From the NCBI GenBank assembly GCA_002067095.1, contig MVQD01000106.1:186001-250000 (forward strand): a stretch of 64,000 nucleotides of DNA, read 5' to 3'. Origin of the DNA: Methanoregulaceae archaeon PtaB.Bin056 (lineage in GTDB: Archaea; Halobacteriota; Methanomicrobia; Methanomicrobiales; Methanospirillaceae). Below the pieces are notes generated by a model. That model ran no database searches. It saw only the letters and a list, made by a program, of their open reading frames with translations, and was not told where the DNA came from. Position numbers and translations under genes: made by a program. Below are positions 16,608-26,085 of this stretch, piece after piece. Position 1 is the stretch's first letter. Each line of letters opens with the position of its first letter.

Positions 16608-16905
16608 TTCCACCATGGATTGGAACGTTCAGTCGGTGATTTAGTTGGACACTAATACACCTGATATTACATAGAGAGCAATCCTAATTAAACCTTTTGG
16701 AATCACCAGGGCCCTGATTATCGCTCATTTAGGAAAAAAAAGACACAATTGAAGAGAAACGGGTATGGTACGCAATGCGAAGGGGGGGATGTATCAGCTT
16801 CCATGACACCCGGTGCCGGTGATCTTTCCTGATCCGTCCGTTCCCGGTTGAAGGGGGAACGATCCACTGGTCAGGGCCACTCTCCCGTATGGCACGGGAG
16901 TGCTG
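16608..16905. other. Intergenic region without visible genes
   Basis: About 300 nt between the hairpin and the end of the DUF5591 gene. It contains short A- and G-runs and stop codons in all frames. I see no further repeat or RNA signal. Confidence 0.45.
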
Positions 16906-17508
16906 TCAATCCCTCATTGAGAGGAGCCCTCTCCTGAATTCGTCCATATATTCTTTCATGGAGAGTGACCCCTCGGGGAATGGGCAGTCGGGATCACGCA
17001 TCCGCTCGATGACGGGGTTTGAAGGGAGCAGGAGATCGATTGGTACTCCGCTCCTCGCGGAGGCCCGGACCATCGCCTCCCGGAATATTCCTATGCAATA
17101 GGCACACCGACGTTCGTAGTGGTATTTCGTTCTCTGAAGGTACCCTTCAAGTCGGTACGTCTCAATCTCGAGGAAATCGCGAAGCGTCATGTCATCTTTG
17201 CACCTCCCGAGCATGTAATGGTAGTGGGCAAAGGGGTACATGAGTTCAAGCTCTGCCGGGACCGTTCCGCAGGTGCCAAAGATTACCAGGTGATACTCGT
17301 CTTCGGCGAACACATCGCGTATCAGCCGCCTGAAGAGCATGTGACTGGGACTGTGGCTGTAGGGTTTTCTGAGTGCACAGGGGATAAAGATGGCAACCCG
17401 TCTTTTGGGGATAGCGTAACGGCCGATGATATACTGGTAAGCCTCCTCGAAAGCAGGGTGATAGAAGGGTGCCCCGGTAATGCGGACATCCGAGTAGTGA
17501 TCCATCAT
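16906..17508 (-). CDS. DUF5591 domain protein, archaeosine-enzyme-like
   Basis: This protein of about 200 residues shows FIPCALRKPYSHSPSHMLFR and FGTCGTVPAELELMYPFAHY. These match the DUF5591 domain found in the archaeal tRNA-guanine transglycosylase-related enzyme ArcS/TgtA2. Here the domain stands alone, without the transglycosylase barrel or PUA domain. A Cys pair, CAYC, lies near residue 140. I use the ATG at 17508 instead of an upstream TTG. The function is unknown; a role in RNA modification is possible only by relation to ArcS. Confidence 0.6.
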   Translation of the reverse strand: MMDHYSDVRITGAPFYHPAFEEAYQYIIGRYAIPKRRVAIFIPCALRKPYSHSPSHMLFRRLIRDVFAEDEYHLVIFGTCGTVPAELELMYPFAHYHYMLGRCKDDMTLRDFLEIETYRLEGYLQRTKYHYERRCAYCIGIFREAMVRASARSGVPIDLLLPSNPVIERMRDPDCPFPEGSLSMKEYMDEFRRGLLSMRD

Positions 17509-17644
17509 GTCAGTGCATTTCCCCAACCGTCACCATGCAGGAAGCGTTGGGGGATTTTGGGCCTCCTCTGATTCGTGGAAGGGCCCCAAAGCGCCTTTGT
17601 TTTGAACTGCCCGCCGCCCGTGTGCATGTACAGCCGGGCCTATC

Positions 17645-18013
17645 TTACTGATCGCGGATAAACCCTTTTTCAATAAGGTCCGAAAGCCACGTGTCAAGGA
17701 AACGGGAGAGTTCGTTCCTTGCCTTGAGGTCCACCTTTCCGGGAGCGGTATATACTTCCCTCTTTGTCTCACCTGTCTGGAGGGTGAGTGGTTCGGCGGT
17801 CTTCCTTGCACGGTCGACCCGTATCTCCACGTCGGGATCGGCGATCATGACCCCGTCCACCTCGGGGTTCTGGGAGAGTGCATAGACATCGTCGGAGAGC
17901 CGGTCAATGCAGAGCGGAACATAGGGGGGCATCTCAATCACGGCGTATTGCCGGACATCGAGGACACCGATCTTCTCGAGCTTCTTGTAGATTGACTGGT
18001 AAATATCTGACAT
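17645..18013 (-). CDS. Hypothetical conserved-type protein, 122 residues
   Basis: The predicted soluble protein begins MSDIYQSIYKKLEKIGVLDV and ends LDTWLSDLIEKGFIRDQ. It has regular helix-strand patterning and normal codon use, so it is very likely real. I start at the ATG at 18013, though AGGAG abuts it; an alternative TTG nine codons upstream is less likely. I do not recognise the family. It shares strand and spacing with the DUF5591 gene downstream of it, 136 nt away. Confidence 0.6.
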   Translation of the reverse strand: MSDIYQSIYKKLEKIGVLDVRQYAVIEMPPYVPLCIDRLSDDVYALSQNPEVDGVMIADPDVEIRVDRARKTAEPLTLQTGETKREVYTAPGKVDLKARNELSRFLDTWLSDLIEKGFIRDQ

Positions 18014-18187
18014 CTCCTGACCCGGGCTCCTGTCACTCAATAGGTGAGAGGATCGGAGAGATAAATATTCTCAGGCCCCGCAACGGATCCTCTGGCGTTC
18101 TCATCCGATACGGGGGAATGAAGTTGAGATGAGAGTATCGCACGAGGAGCATCGTTCACCGCTGCGGCCTTTCTGCGGGACAGCCAA

Positions 18188-18751
18188 TCAAGGGACCGCG
18201 AGATGTTCAATGAGGATTCGAAGGCCGATCCCGATGAGGATGATCCCTCCAAAGACCTCAAACCAACTTCCATATTTCGCTGCGAGGATGCCGCCGAGCA
18301 TCGCCCCTGCGCAGGCGAAGAAAAAGGCCATGATCCCTGCGACAGAAGCGAACACAAGAATATCCTGGGCAACAAGTGCGAGGGTAAGGCCTACCCCCAG
18401 TGAGTCTAAACTCGTCGCAACCGCGAGCATGACGATGGTTGGGAGGAAGAGACAGTCGAGCCTCTCACGATCCTCTTCCCCCTTCAACCCTTCATATATC
18501 ATCTTTCCACCAATGAGCAAGAGAATAAAAAAAGCCAGCCAGTGGTCGATACCTGATATCTGTTCCACCAGGGCAATACCAGCCAGCCATCCAATCACCA
18601 TCATCCCGGCCTGGAACAGCGCGAACGCCGTCCCGAGCACCAGTGCAAGGTTCACCCTCTGTGTTGGCGCCGACGCCCCGGCTGCGAGTGATACTGCGAA
18701 ACAGTCAACCGCAAGCGAAATGCCGATGAGGAGGATCCAGGAGAAGTCCAT
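18188..18751 (-). CDS. mntP: Manganese efflux pump, MntP family
   Basis: This 187-residue membrane protein has six predicted helices in two repeated halves. The paired acidic motifs are SLAVDCFAVSLAAG near residue 15 and ATSLDSLGVG near residue 112, typical of MntP. It would export Mn(II) from the cytoplasm. No yybP-ykoY-type riboswitch is visible upstream, and no operon partner is close on the same strand. Confidence 0.9.
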   Translation of the reverse strand: MDFSWILLIGISLAVDCFAVSLAAGASAPTQRVNLALVLGTAFALFQAGMMVIGWLAGIALVEQISGIDHWLAFFILLLIGGKMIYEGLKGEEDRERLDCLFLPTIVMLAVATSLDSLGVGLTLALVAQDILVFASVAGIMAFFFACAGAMLGGILAAKYGSWFEVFGGIILIGIGLRILIEHLAVP

Positions 18752-18945
18752 CTGTCATTCTAGTTAAGCGATGTACCATTAAAAGGGAATCCGGCTTATA
18801 TTCCCAGAAGGCGTCATGCCGAAAACCCTCACCCAGGAGAGATAAATGACCAGCCGGGAAAGGTATTTGATGGGAACAGAGAAAGATCTGCCATGTTATA
18901 GCATGGCAGGGAGGGTCTGGCATTCGGTCTACCGGGTATGACGAG

Positions 18946-20829
18946 GTGTATACCCGGTCGCTCCGTGACCCGGAGCATTTCTGGGCTGAGGCAGCGGAAC
19001 AGGTCTCGTGGATGCGGCGGTGGGACAGGGTGCTCGATACCTCCAATCCTCCGTTCACGAGGTGGTTTTTGGGGGGAGTCCTCAACACCTGCTATAATGC
19101 CCTCGATCGGCACGTAGAAGATGGGAAAGGTTCGCAGGTTGCGCTTGTATACGACAGCCCCGTGACGGCAACCGTCAGGCGATATACTTTCAGCGAGCTC
19201 CGTGACCTTGTGGCAAGGTGTGCAGGCGGGCTCCGGGAGCTTGGCGTGGAGAAGGGGGACCGGGTGGTCATCTACATGCCCATGATCCCTGAGGCGGTTA
19301 TCTCGATGCTTGCCTGCGCCCGCATCGGCGCGATCCATTCTGTAGTCTTTGGGGGTTTTGCCCCCAAGGAGCTGGCATCGAGGATCCGCGATGCCCGCCC
19401 CAAGGTCATCCTCATTGCGTCATGTGGGATCGAAGTGAACCGCATCATCCCCTACAAGCCGCTCATCGACGAGGCAGTATCTCTCGCAGGGGTCCCTGTT
19501 TCGCATTGCGTAATCGTGCAGAGGCCCGAGTGCCCCGCAGAATTTACGGCGGGAAGCGACAGGGAATGGAAAGGTTTCATGGATACTGCACCACCCGCAG
19601 CATGCGTCCAGGTGCAGGCTACCGATCCGCTCTATATCCTTTATACCTCAGGAACGACAGGAATTCCGAAGGGCGTGGTGAGGGACAACGGCGGGCACCT
19701 TGCCGCGCTCCTCTGGAGCATGAGGTACCTCTACGGGCTCTCCCCGGGCGAGGTCTTCTGGGCGGCTTCCGATGTCGGGTGGGTGGTCGGGCACTCCTAC
19801 ATCGTGTACGCGCCCCTTGCATACGGCAGCACGAGCATCCTCTACGAGGGGAAATCCGTGGGGACCCCGGATCCGGGCGCGTTCTGGAGAGTCGCGTCCC
19901 AGCATGGCGTGAACGTGCTCTTCTGCGCACCGACGGCCCTCCGCGCCATAAAGCGGGAAGACCCCGGGGGGCGGTACCTGGAGAAATACAACCTCTCACA
20001 CCTGCGGACCCTCTTTTTAGCCGGGGAGCGGTGCGACCCCGACACGCTTGCCTGGGCAAGGGAACGCCTCTTTATCCCCGTCATCGATCACTGGTGGCAG
20101 ACCGAGACAGGGTGGGCGATCGGGGCAAACCCTGTCGGAATATCACCGCTCCCTGTCAAACCCGGCTCGTGTACCAGGGCGATGCCTGGTTACGATGTCA
20201 GGATACTCGATGACAGCGGGAGGGAGGTCCCTCCAGGGGTCACGGGGAATATCGTCGTCCGCCTGCCCCTCCCTCCCGGTTGCTTTACTACACTCTGGCA
20301 GAGAGACGAAGAGTGTAAAAAGACCTACTACTCCGCGTATCCTGGGTATTACCTCACGGGTGATGCCGGTTTTATCGATGAAGACAGGTATCTCTGGATC
20401 ATGGGCAGGACCGATGACATCATCAACACAGCCGGGCATCGGCTCTCGACCGGTGCGATGGAAGAGGTACTCGCCTCGCACCCGGACGTGGCGGAATGCG
20501 CAGTTACCGGCGTTGCAGATGAGGTGAAGGGGGAGATCCCCTTAGGATTCGTGGTCCTCAAGGCGGGAGTGCAGCGGGAGAATGGTGAGTTGATCCGGGA
20601 ACTCGTGCAGATGGTGAGAGATCGCATTGGTCCCATCGCATCGTTCAAGACTGCCGTCGTGGTCAGGAGACTCCCAAAGACCCGTTCCGGAAAGATACTC
20701 CGTGGCGTGATGAAGAAGATAGCCGATGGCGAACAATATTCCATTCCGCCGACCATCGAGGACGCTTCCGTACTTGGCGAGGTGGCAGAAAGCCTCGGGG
20801 GAATAGGGTATCCCCGTCGTACCAGGTAA
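18946..20829 (+). CDS. AMP-forming acyl-CoA synthetase (propionyl/acetyl type)
   Basis: This 627-residue cytoplasmic ligase converts a short-chain acid, ATP and CoA to acyl-CoA. Motifs: the phosphate loop TSGTTGIPKG at 234-243, WWQTETGW, the hinge-like YYLTGDAGFIDED, and the catalytic Lys583 in RSGKILRG. WWQTETGW followed by AIG resembles propionyl-CoA synthetase PrpE more than acetate enzymes, so propionate is as likely as acetate. It starts with GTG; the N-terminus matches PrpE from SLRDPEHFW on. It heads a plus-strand series that includes a deacetylase-fold gene, which may reverse acetylation of Lys583. Confidence 0.88.
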   Translation: MYTRSLRDPEHFWAEAAEQVSWMRRWDRVLDTSNPPFTRWFLGGVLNTCYNALDRHVEDGKGSQVALVYDSPVTATVRRYTFSELRDLVARCAGGLRELGVEKGDRVVIYMPMIPEAVISMLACARIGAIHSVVFGGFAPKELASRIRDARPKVILIASCGIEVNRIIPYKPLIDEAVSLAGVPVSHCVIVQRPECPAEFTAGSDREWKGFMDTAPPAACVQVQATDPLYILYTSGTTGIPKGVVRDNGGHLAALLWSMRYLYGLSPGEVFWAASDVGWVVGHSYIVYAPLAYGSTSILYEGKSVGTPDPGAFWRVASQHGVNVLFCAPTALRAIKREDPGGRYLEKYNLSHLRTLFLAGERCDPDTLAWARERLFIPVIDHWWQTETGWAIGANPVGISPLPVKPGSCTRAMPGYDVRILDDSGREVPPGVTGNIVVRLPLPPGCFTTLWQRDEECKKTYYSAYPGYYLTGDAGFIDEDRYLWIMGRTDDIINTAGHRLSTGAMEEVLASHPDVAECAVTGVADEVKGEIPLGFVVLKAGVQRENGELIRELVQMVRDRIGPIASFKTAVVVRRLPKTRSGKILRGVMKKIADGEQYSIPPTIEDASVLGEVAESLGGIGYPRRTR

Positions 20830-20998
20830 CGCGCGCTGCCCGGGTGACAACGTGTCATAATAACGGAGTCCCTCTTTTTATTTGAGGGGCACCGGGATTT
20901 GTGGGTGTTATCGGTCATTTTGCCATAATCGCACGGAAATATTCCAAAGATTTTTTTGGGTTCGATGCGGAACGGGTGGTGAAGGGTGATCTGTCGGC

Positions 20999-22441
20999 AT
21001 GCTTATTGGGATGGACGTCGGCGGGACCAATACAGACGTCGCCATGGTTGACGACGGGATCACCTCGCTCAAGGTCCCCAATACCCTCGGTATCCGTCAT
21101 GTTCTGGGGAGCATCCGGAGAACCGGGCGACTCGCGGTGAGCACATCGACACCTCTCAACAGGGTGCTGACCGGCCCCCCGGTGAAGGTGCAGACAATCC
21201 TTATTCCAGGTCCTGGCCTTTTTTGGCCGGGAAGCATCAGGGGGGCAGTCAACCACAGGGGTGATATCGTCGAGGGTATCGATCGGGAAGAGGTCGACGT
21301 GGCACTCGCTGACCGCGGAGACGTCCTCGCCATCGCAGGAAAGTTCTCGGTAAGAAACCCTTCCCTCGAGCAGGAGGTGGCTGCGCGGGCCCTGCACCAC
21401 TACCCCGAAGAGAAGATATCTCTCAGTCATCCTCTGTGCGCCCTCAACTTTCCTGCCCGGGTGGCAACCACGAGGCTGAACGCCCGAATCAGGGAGGCAG
21501 TCACCCGCCTTACAGAAGAGATTGGAGCGGAATACCGGGATTTTCTCTTCTTCAAGGGTGACGGGGGGCTTATTCCCCCCGACTACGCCGTCAGCAACCC
21601 GTCAGTCCTGTATCGTTCGAGTGCTGCAGCGGTTGCCCTCGGGGCATACTACCTGAGCGGAGAGGCGGAGTGCCTGGTGGTGGACTTCGGAGGGACCACG
21701 ACGGACCTGGTCGCCCTTTCCGGTGGCAGACCAGTCATGGAGACCCTGGTGTACGACGGCGGGAGAACGGTGACTACAGCAGTCGCCGCAGAATCGCTCC
21801 CGTATGGCGGGGATTCGTTGATAGAGGGGGGGCTTTGTCCCACTCGCGTGGGAAATGCCCTCGCATTCGGCGGAAACCGGCCAACCCTCACCGATGCGCT
21901 GAATGCAACGGGTTGCGAGATAGGCGATGCCGCATCTTCCAGAGGGATTACCCGTTTGACCGGTTTGGAGGTACTGGAAGAGTATTATTCCCACGTATCG
22001 CAGGCTGTTGAGGCTCATGGCGCGCGAAGACTTGTCGGTACCGGCTACCTCGCACCCTTCCTGTTGCCCGAGATTGCGCGTCGAACGGGGGCTTTTATGA
22101 TAATCCCGCCGCATTGGGACTGTGCGAATGCCGTGGGAGTGGCGATCTCGCGTGTCAGCCTTACCCTCTATGCAAGGTTCGACTCGGGCCGGGGTCTCGT
22201 GGTCTTCAATGGTGAGCCGGAGGTTCTGCGGAAGATGGGTGACGATGAAGCAGTGCTTGACCGGTGCAGGGAAGAGGTACAGCAAAGGGCACTGGCCGCA
22301 GGGGCCGATCCATGCGATGTAGAAGACGTGCAGGTGCTTTTCTTCCACACCTATGACGTCATACGGAGCGCCTACAGGAGCGCACGCATCGCGGACGTGG
22401 TGGTCCAGATCGCCCCGGGTATCACGGCGGAGGCACCATGA
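20999..22441 (+). CDS. Hydantoinase/oxoprolinase family protein
   Basis: This 480-residue protein has the actin-like ATPase fold of HyuA/oxoprolinase. It shows the N-terminal MLIGMDVGGTNTDVAMVDDG phosphate motif and a second, CLVVDFGGTTTDLVALSGG, near residue 225. It is shorter than true HyuA (about 680), and no HyuB partner is present, so a hydantoinase reaction should not be assumed. It follows the acyl-CoA synthetase by 169 nt and overlaps the next gene by 4 nt (ATGA), suggesting a joint function with the deacetylase-fold protein. Confidence 0.78.
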   Translation: MLIGMDVGGTNTDVAMVDDGITSLKVPNTLGIRHVLGSIRRTGRLAVSTSTPLNRVLTGPPVKVQTILIPGPGLFWPGSIRGAVNHRGDIVEGIDREEVDVALADRGDVLAIAGKFSVRNPSLEQEVAARALHHYPEEKISLSHPLCALNFPARVATTRLNARIREAVTRLTEEIGAEYRDFLFFKGDGGLIPPDYAVSNPSVLYRSSAAAVALGAYYLSGEAECLVVDFGGTTTDLVALSGGRPVMETLVYDGGRTVTTAVAAESLPYGGDSLIEGGLCPTRVGNALAFGGNRPTLTDALNATGCEIGDAASSRGITRLTGLEVLEEYYSHVSQAVEAHGARRLVGTGYLAPFLLPEIARRTGAFMIIPPHWDCANAVGVAISRVSLTLYARFDSGRGLVVFNGEPEVLRKMGDDEAVLDRCREEVQQRALAAGADPCDVEDVQVLFFHTYDVIRSAYRSARIADVVVQIAPGITAEAP

Positions 22442-23517
22442 GGACCGCGCTGGTATTCCATCCCCGGTATCTTCTTCACGAGCAGTCCCGCGAGCACCCC
22501 GAGCGGCGTGAGAGGCTCTCTTACACAGTCGACCAGGTCAGGGAAGAGGGCCTGTTCGACCACCCACAGATACTGACCCTCACTCCCAAAAAAGCCCCAT
22601 GGGATGCCGTCGCCAAAGTGCATATCCCCGAATATCTCCGCTTCCTTGAGGAGGCGAGTAAAAGTGGGGGTTTCATCGACTTTGACACCACCATTCCCCC
22701 GGGCCTCTTCTCCAGTGCGCTCCTCGCGGCAGGGGGGGCTCTCCGGGCTGCTGATGCGGTGATTTCCGGTGAGGCACAGAACGCATTTGCCCTGGTACGG
22801 CCCCCTGGACACCATGCCCGCCCGGGGACAGGTGCGGGGTTCTGCTACCTGAACAATGTTGCCATCATGACCCGGTACGTGCAGGAGAAGGGGATCAGGA
22901 GAGTGATGATCCTTGACTGGGACGCGCATCACGGGGACGGGACCCAGCAGATCTTCTACGAGGACCCCTCTGTCCTCTTCACATCCATTCACCAGTGGCC
23001 GTTTTACCCGGGATCAGGGAGCACAGACGAGATCGGGTCAGGTAAAGGTGAAGGGTTCACCGCAAACATGCCAGTCCCGGCGGGGACTGGTGACGAGAGC
23101 TACCATTTCCTCTTCGACTGCGTGATTGCTCCGCTTGCGCATGAGTTCTCCCCTGATCTGATTGCTATCTCCGCGGGCCAGGACAACCATTTCACCGACC
23201 CGCTCACGGGGCTTGCCCTTACCGCCCGTGGCTATGCTGACCTGATGAAGAAGGCAGTTGACCTGGCTGAAATACTCTGCGGGGGAAGACTCGTCGCGGT
23301 CCTCGAGGGGGGGTATAGCGTCGAAGGAGGACTCCCGTACACGAACCTTGGGATAATTGCCGCGATGGCAGGCCTTGATCTTTCGAATATACGCGAGCCT
23401 GAGGGATACCGGGAATGGCTGGTAAGAGCAAGGGATCCTTTTGCCCATGCAAAGGTCAGGGAGCATGCCGCGGCACTCCGCACGAACCTCTCACCCTACT
23501 GGCGCTGTTTCGCGTGA
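22438..23517 (+). CDS. Histone deacetylase family amidohydrolase
   Basis: This 359-residue zinc amidohydrolase has an arginase/deacetylase fold. The active-site histidines are His125 and His126 (RPPGHHA). Zinc ligands are Asp162 and His164 (LDWDAHHGDGT) and Asp249 (SAGQDNHFTDPLTG). Two roles fit: removal of acetyl groups from polyamines, given the agmatine-to-putrescine gene that follows, or AcuC-like deacetylation of the acyl-CoA synthetase encoded two genes upstream. The sequence alone does not choose between them. Archaeal histone or Alba deacetylation is a third possibility. Confidence 0.85.
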   Translation: MRTALVFHPRYLLHEQSREHPERRERLSYTVDQVREEGLFDHPQILTLTPKKAPWDAVAKVHIPEYLRFLEEASKSGGFIDFDTTIPPGLFSSALLAAGGALRAADAVISGEAQNAFALVRPPGHHARPGTGAGFCYLNNVAIMTRYVQEKGIRRVMILDWDAHHGDGTQQIFYEDPSVLFTSIHQWPFYPGSGSTDEIGSGKGEGFTANMPVPAGTGDESYHFLFDCVIAPLAHEFSPDLIAISAGQDNHFTDPLTGLALTARGYADLMKKAVDLAEILCGGRLVAVLEGGYSVEGGLPYTNLGIIAAMAGLDLSNIREPEGYREWLVRARDPFAHAKVREHAAALRTNLSPYWRCFA

Positions 23518-23750
23518 GGGGAATGGATTCGGCAGATATGGAATAATCAGGATGAGAGACAACAAGAATCACATCATTGATTTCGTGAGGCATGCATACT
23601 GAATGAAACATACATGGAACCTTTCTGTTATATCCTCGCGCTGATGAACACGGCGGGTGCGGTTTTCATGCCGGATGAAAGTGCACATTGCTCGGCAGGG
23701 CATAAGAAATTGACATCACGAAGCAATTATGATCCGAAAAGGAGGGCGAA

Positions 23751-25655
23751 ATGAACTCGGCGAAAGGATCACCTCGCATTTGCCTGGGACTGGTACAGTC
23801 AACCGCCGGACCGGATCCCGGGGAGAACCTGGAAAGGACAGTAATGATGATCGAAGAGGCTTTTTACAGGGGTGCTCAGGTTGTCTGTCTCCAGGAGCTC
23901 TTCTCGGCGCCTTATTTTCCAAGGGTTCACGGTGCCGACGCGAGGCGGTACGCGGAGAAGATACCGGGAGAGACGACCCGGGTACTCGGCCTTCTTGCAA
24001 AGAAGCATGGCGGCGTGATCATCGCGCCCATCTTTGAAGAGGGGGAGGAGGGGCGCCTCTATAACTCGGTGGCCATTATCCGCCATGACGGCACCCCGGG
24101 TGGCGTCTACCGCAAGGTGCATGTCCCGCATGACCCGCATTATTACGAGAAGGAGTATTTCTCACCCGGGTCTTCGTATCTGGTGGAGGACACCCCCTTT
24201 GGCCGTCTTGCGGTTCTCATCTGCTATGACCAGTGGTTTCCAGAGGCAGCGAGGGCGGTATCACTGATGGGTGCCCAGCTCATCTTGTACCCCACAGCCC
24301 TCGGTACAATCCTCGGCATGGAAGACCCTGTCGAGGGTGACTGGCACGATGCATGGCAGACGGTCCAGCGGGGCCACGCTATTGCAAACGGAGTTCACCT
24401 GGCGGCGGTGAACCGTGTCGGGATTGAGGGGGATCTCTCATTCTTCGGAGGATCGTTTGTCTGCGATGCGTTCGGAAACCTCGTGGCAAAGGCAGGGAAT
24501 GGAGAGGAGGTGCTTATCGCAGAGATAGACCTCTCTTTGAACGAACTCGTGCGCGAAGGGTGGGGATTCCTCCGGAACCGTCGCCCTGAGACTTACCGCA
24601 TCATTACCGGCAGGGTGGGTTTTCCGGCGGGAGACACCCCCAAGGCCTGCGGCTTTCGCATGCCTGCGGAATGGGAACCTCACCAGGGAATCCTGCTCTC
24701 ATGGCCCCACGACAATGGGACGTTCTCTGATCTCCCCTCGGTTGAGCGCACCTACCTCGAGATGATGCGGGCACTGCGGGGACGGGAGCGGGTCTATCTG
24801 CTTGTCAGGGATCAGGAGATGCGGTCACGCGTGCAGGAGTTGCTTTTTGGGGGAGGCGTCGATCACAGGCAGGTCAAGTTCCTTGTCCATCCCTACTGTG
24901 ATGTGTGGTTCAGGGATTATGGCCCCACGTTCCTGGTGCATGAGCGTGAGCCGGCGCTGGCGATGGTGAACTGGAGGTTCAATGCATGGGGTGATAAATA
25001 CCCCGAATTAAAAGAAGATGACATTATCCCATCGATCCTGGAACAGGCATTGCACATCCCTGCATTTACACCAGGGATCGTGCTTGAGGGGGGATCGATT
25101 GAGGTCGACGGCTGCGGTACCCTCATGACTACCGAGCAGTGCCTTCTCCATCCCAACCGTAACCCCTCTCTTAACAAGGAGGCAATTGAAAAGGTGCTCA
25201 GGGAATTCCTCGGTGTCTCCAGGTTCATCTGGCTGAAGGGGGGTATTGCAGGCGATGATACCGATGGGCATGTCGATGACGTAGCCCGTTTTGTCAGCGA
25301 AAAAACCGTCGTATGCGCCCTCGAAGAGGACAAAGCGGAAGAAAATTTTGAGATTCTCCGGGAGAATTACGAGATACTGCGGAGGTCTTCTGCCAGTGAC
25401 GGCTCATCACTCCGGGTCGTGCCGCTCCCCATGCCAAGGTCTTCCCCGGACCAGGTCCCGGCCAGCTACACCAATTTTTACATCGGGAATGGTGTCGTGC
25501 TGGTACCGACATTCAGCGACCCTGCTGATGGTCGTGCAATCAGGACACTCAGGGGTCTCTTTCCTGGGAGAGAGGTTGTCGGAATCGAATGCAGCGAGAT
25601 GATCAGTGGCATGGGTGCCATCCACTGCGTGAGCCAGCAGTTCCCCTCTTTGTGA
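23751..25655 (+). CDS. Fused N-carbamoylputrescine amidase and agmatine deiminase
   Basis: This 634-residue protein joins two enzymes. Residues 1-290 are a nitrilase-superfamily amidase of the AguB type with the Glu49-Lys122-Cys158 triad (CLQELF, YRKVHVP, LICYDQW). Residues 300-634 are an AguA-type agmatine deiminase with VWFRDYGP (about 385-392), Glu447 (LEGGSIE), His507 (DTDGHVDD) and the catalytic Cys626 (GMGAIHC). Together they would turn agmatine into N-carbamoylputrescine and then putrescine, with CO2 and two NH3. AAGGAGGGCG precedes the ATG. All catalytic residues seen are intact, and there is no stop or frameshift at the junction. Confidence 0.92.
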   Translation: MNSAKGSPRICLGLVQSTAGPDPGENLERTVMMIEEAFYRGAQVVCLQELFSAPYFPRVHGADARRYAEKIPGETTRVLGLLAKKHGGVIIAPIFEEGEEGRLYNSVAIIRHDGTPGGVYRKVHVPHDPHYYEKEYFSPGSSYLVEDTPFGRLAVLICYDQWFPEAARAVSLMGAQLILYPTALGTILGMEDPVEGDWHDAWQTVQRGHAIANGVHLAAVNRVGIEGDLSFFGGSFVCDAFGNLVAKAGNGEEVLIAEIDLSLNELVREGWGFLRNRRPETYRIITGRVGFPAGDTPKACGFRMPAEWEPHQGILLSWPHDNGTFSDLPSVERTYLEMMRALRGRERVYLLVRDQEMRSRVQELLFGGGVDHRQVKFLVHPYCDVWFRDYGPTFLVHEREPALAMVNWRFNAWGDKYPELKEDDIIPSILEQALHIPAFTPGIVLEGGSIEVDGCGTLMTTEQCLLHPNRNPSLNKEAIEKVLREFLGVSRFIWLKGGIAGDDTDGHVDDVARFVSEKTVVCALEEDKAEENFEILRENYEILRRSSASDGSSLRVVPLPMPRSSPDQVPASYTNFYIGNGVVLVPTFSDPADGRAIRTLRGLFPGREVVGIECSEMISGMGAIHCVSQQFPSL

Positions 25656-25689
25656 CGCCCACCACGGTCAGCCCTCTTCATCTGTTCTT

Positions 25690-26085
25690 TTATTGTGCCT
25701 GGCCTGCATCCGGGAAGGAGAGGTGCAGGTGCACCAGCACCCATGCATGGCCCGTTCCTTTCAATACCGCGGTGAACCTCCCCTGCAGGTTGAACGGGCT
25801 GTCATCAGAGGAGGAATGGAACAACCCTGAGACCCAGGCGATCGTCCCAATCGCCTCGATCTGTACATCCGTAAAGCCAAGACCCTGCAGGCGGCCTGTT
25901 GCTCTCTCAAGGAACGCCCGGAGGTGATCATGTCCCAGGATCTGCTCCCTGCCCCAGGGGTCGAACCCCGAGCACGAGGGATCCGCATGCGAGAGGATTG
26001 CGGGAATATCGGCCCGGTTCCAGTGCCTGATGAGAAGATCCAGCGTATCGAGCACCTGGAGACTGGTCTGCTGACTCGGGTTCAT
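25690..26085 (-). CDS. NTF2/SnoaL-like small protein
   Basis: This 131-residue protein has the helix-then-sheet pattern of SnoaL-like proteins: LDTLDLLIRHWNRADIPAIL, then DPWGREQILGHDHLRAFLER and the beta-rich end WVSGLFHSSSDD...WVLVHLHLS. Members are small cone-shaped dimers, often of unknown function or ketosteroid-isomerase-like. The gene is convergent with the agmatine fusion gene and isolated. The assignment is by overall pattern. Confidence 0.6.
   Translation of the reverse strand: MNPSQQTSLQVLDTLDLLIRHWNRADIPAILSHADPSCSGFDPWGREQILGHDHLRAFLERATGRLQGLGFTDVQIEAIGTIAWVSGLFHSSSDDSPFNLQGRFTAVLKGTGHAWVLVHLHLSFPDAGQAQ

Noticed and set aside
19422-20213. 263-codon open frame on the plus strand
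   Set aside because: It is a shifted frame inside the acyl-CoA synthetase gene, Arg- and Pro-rich without protein pattern.
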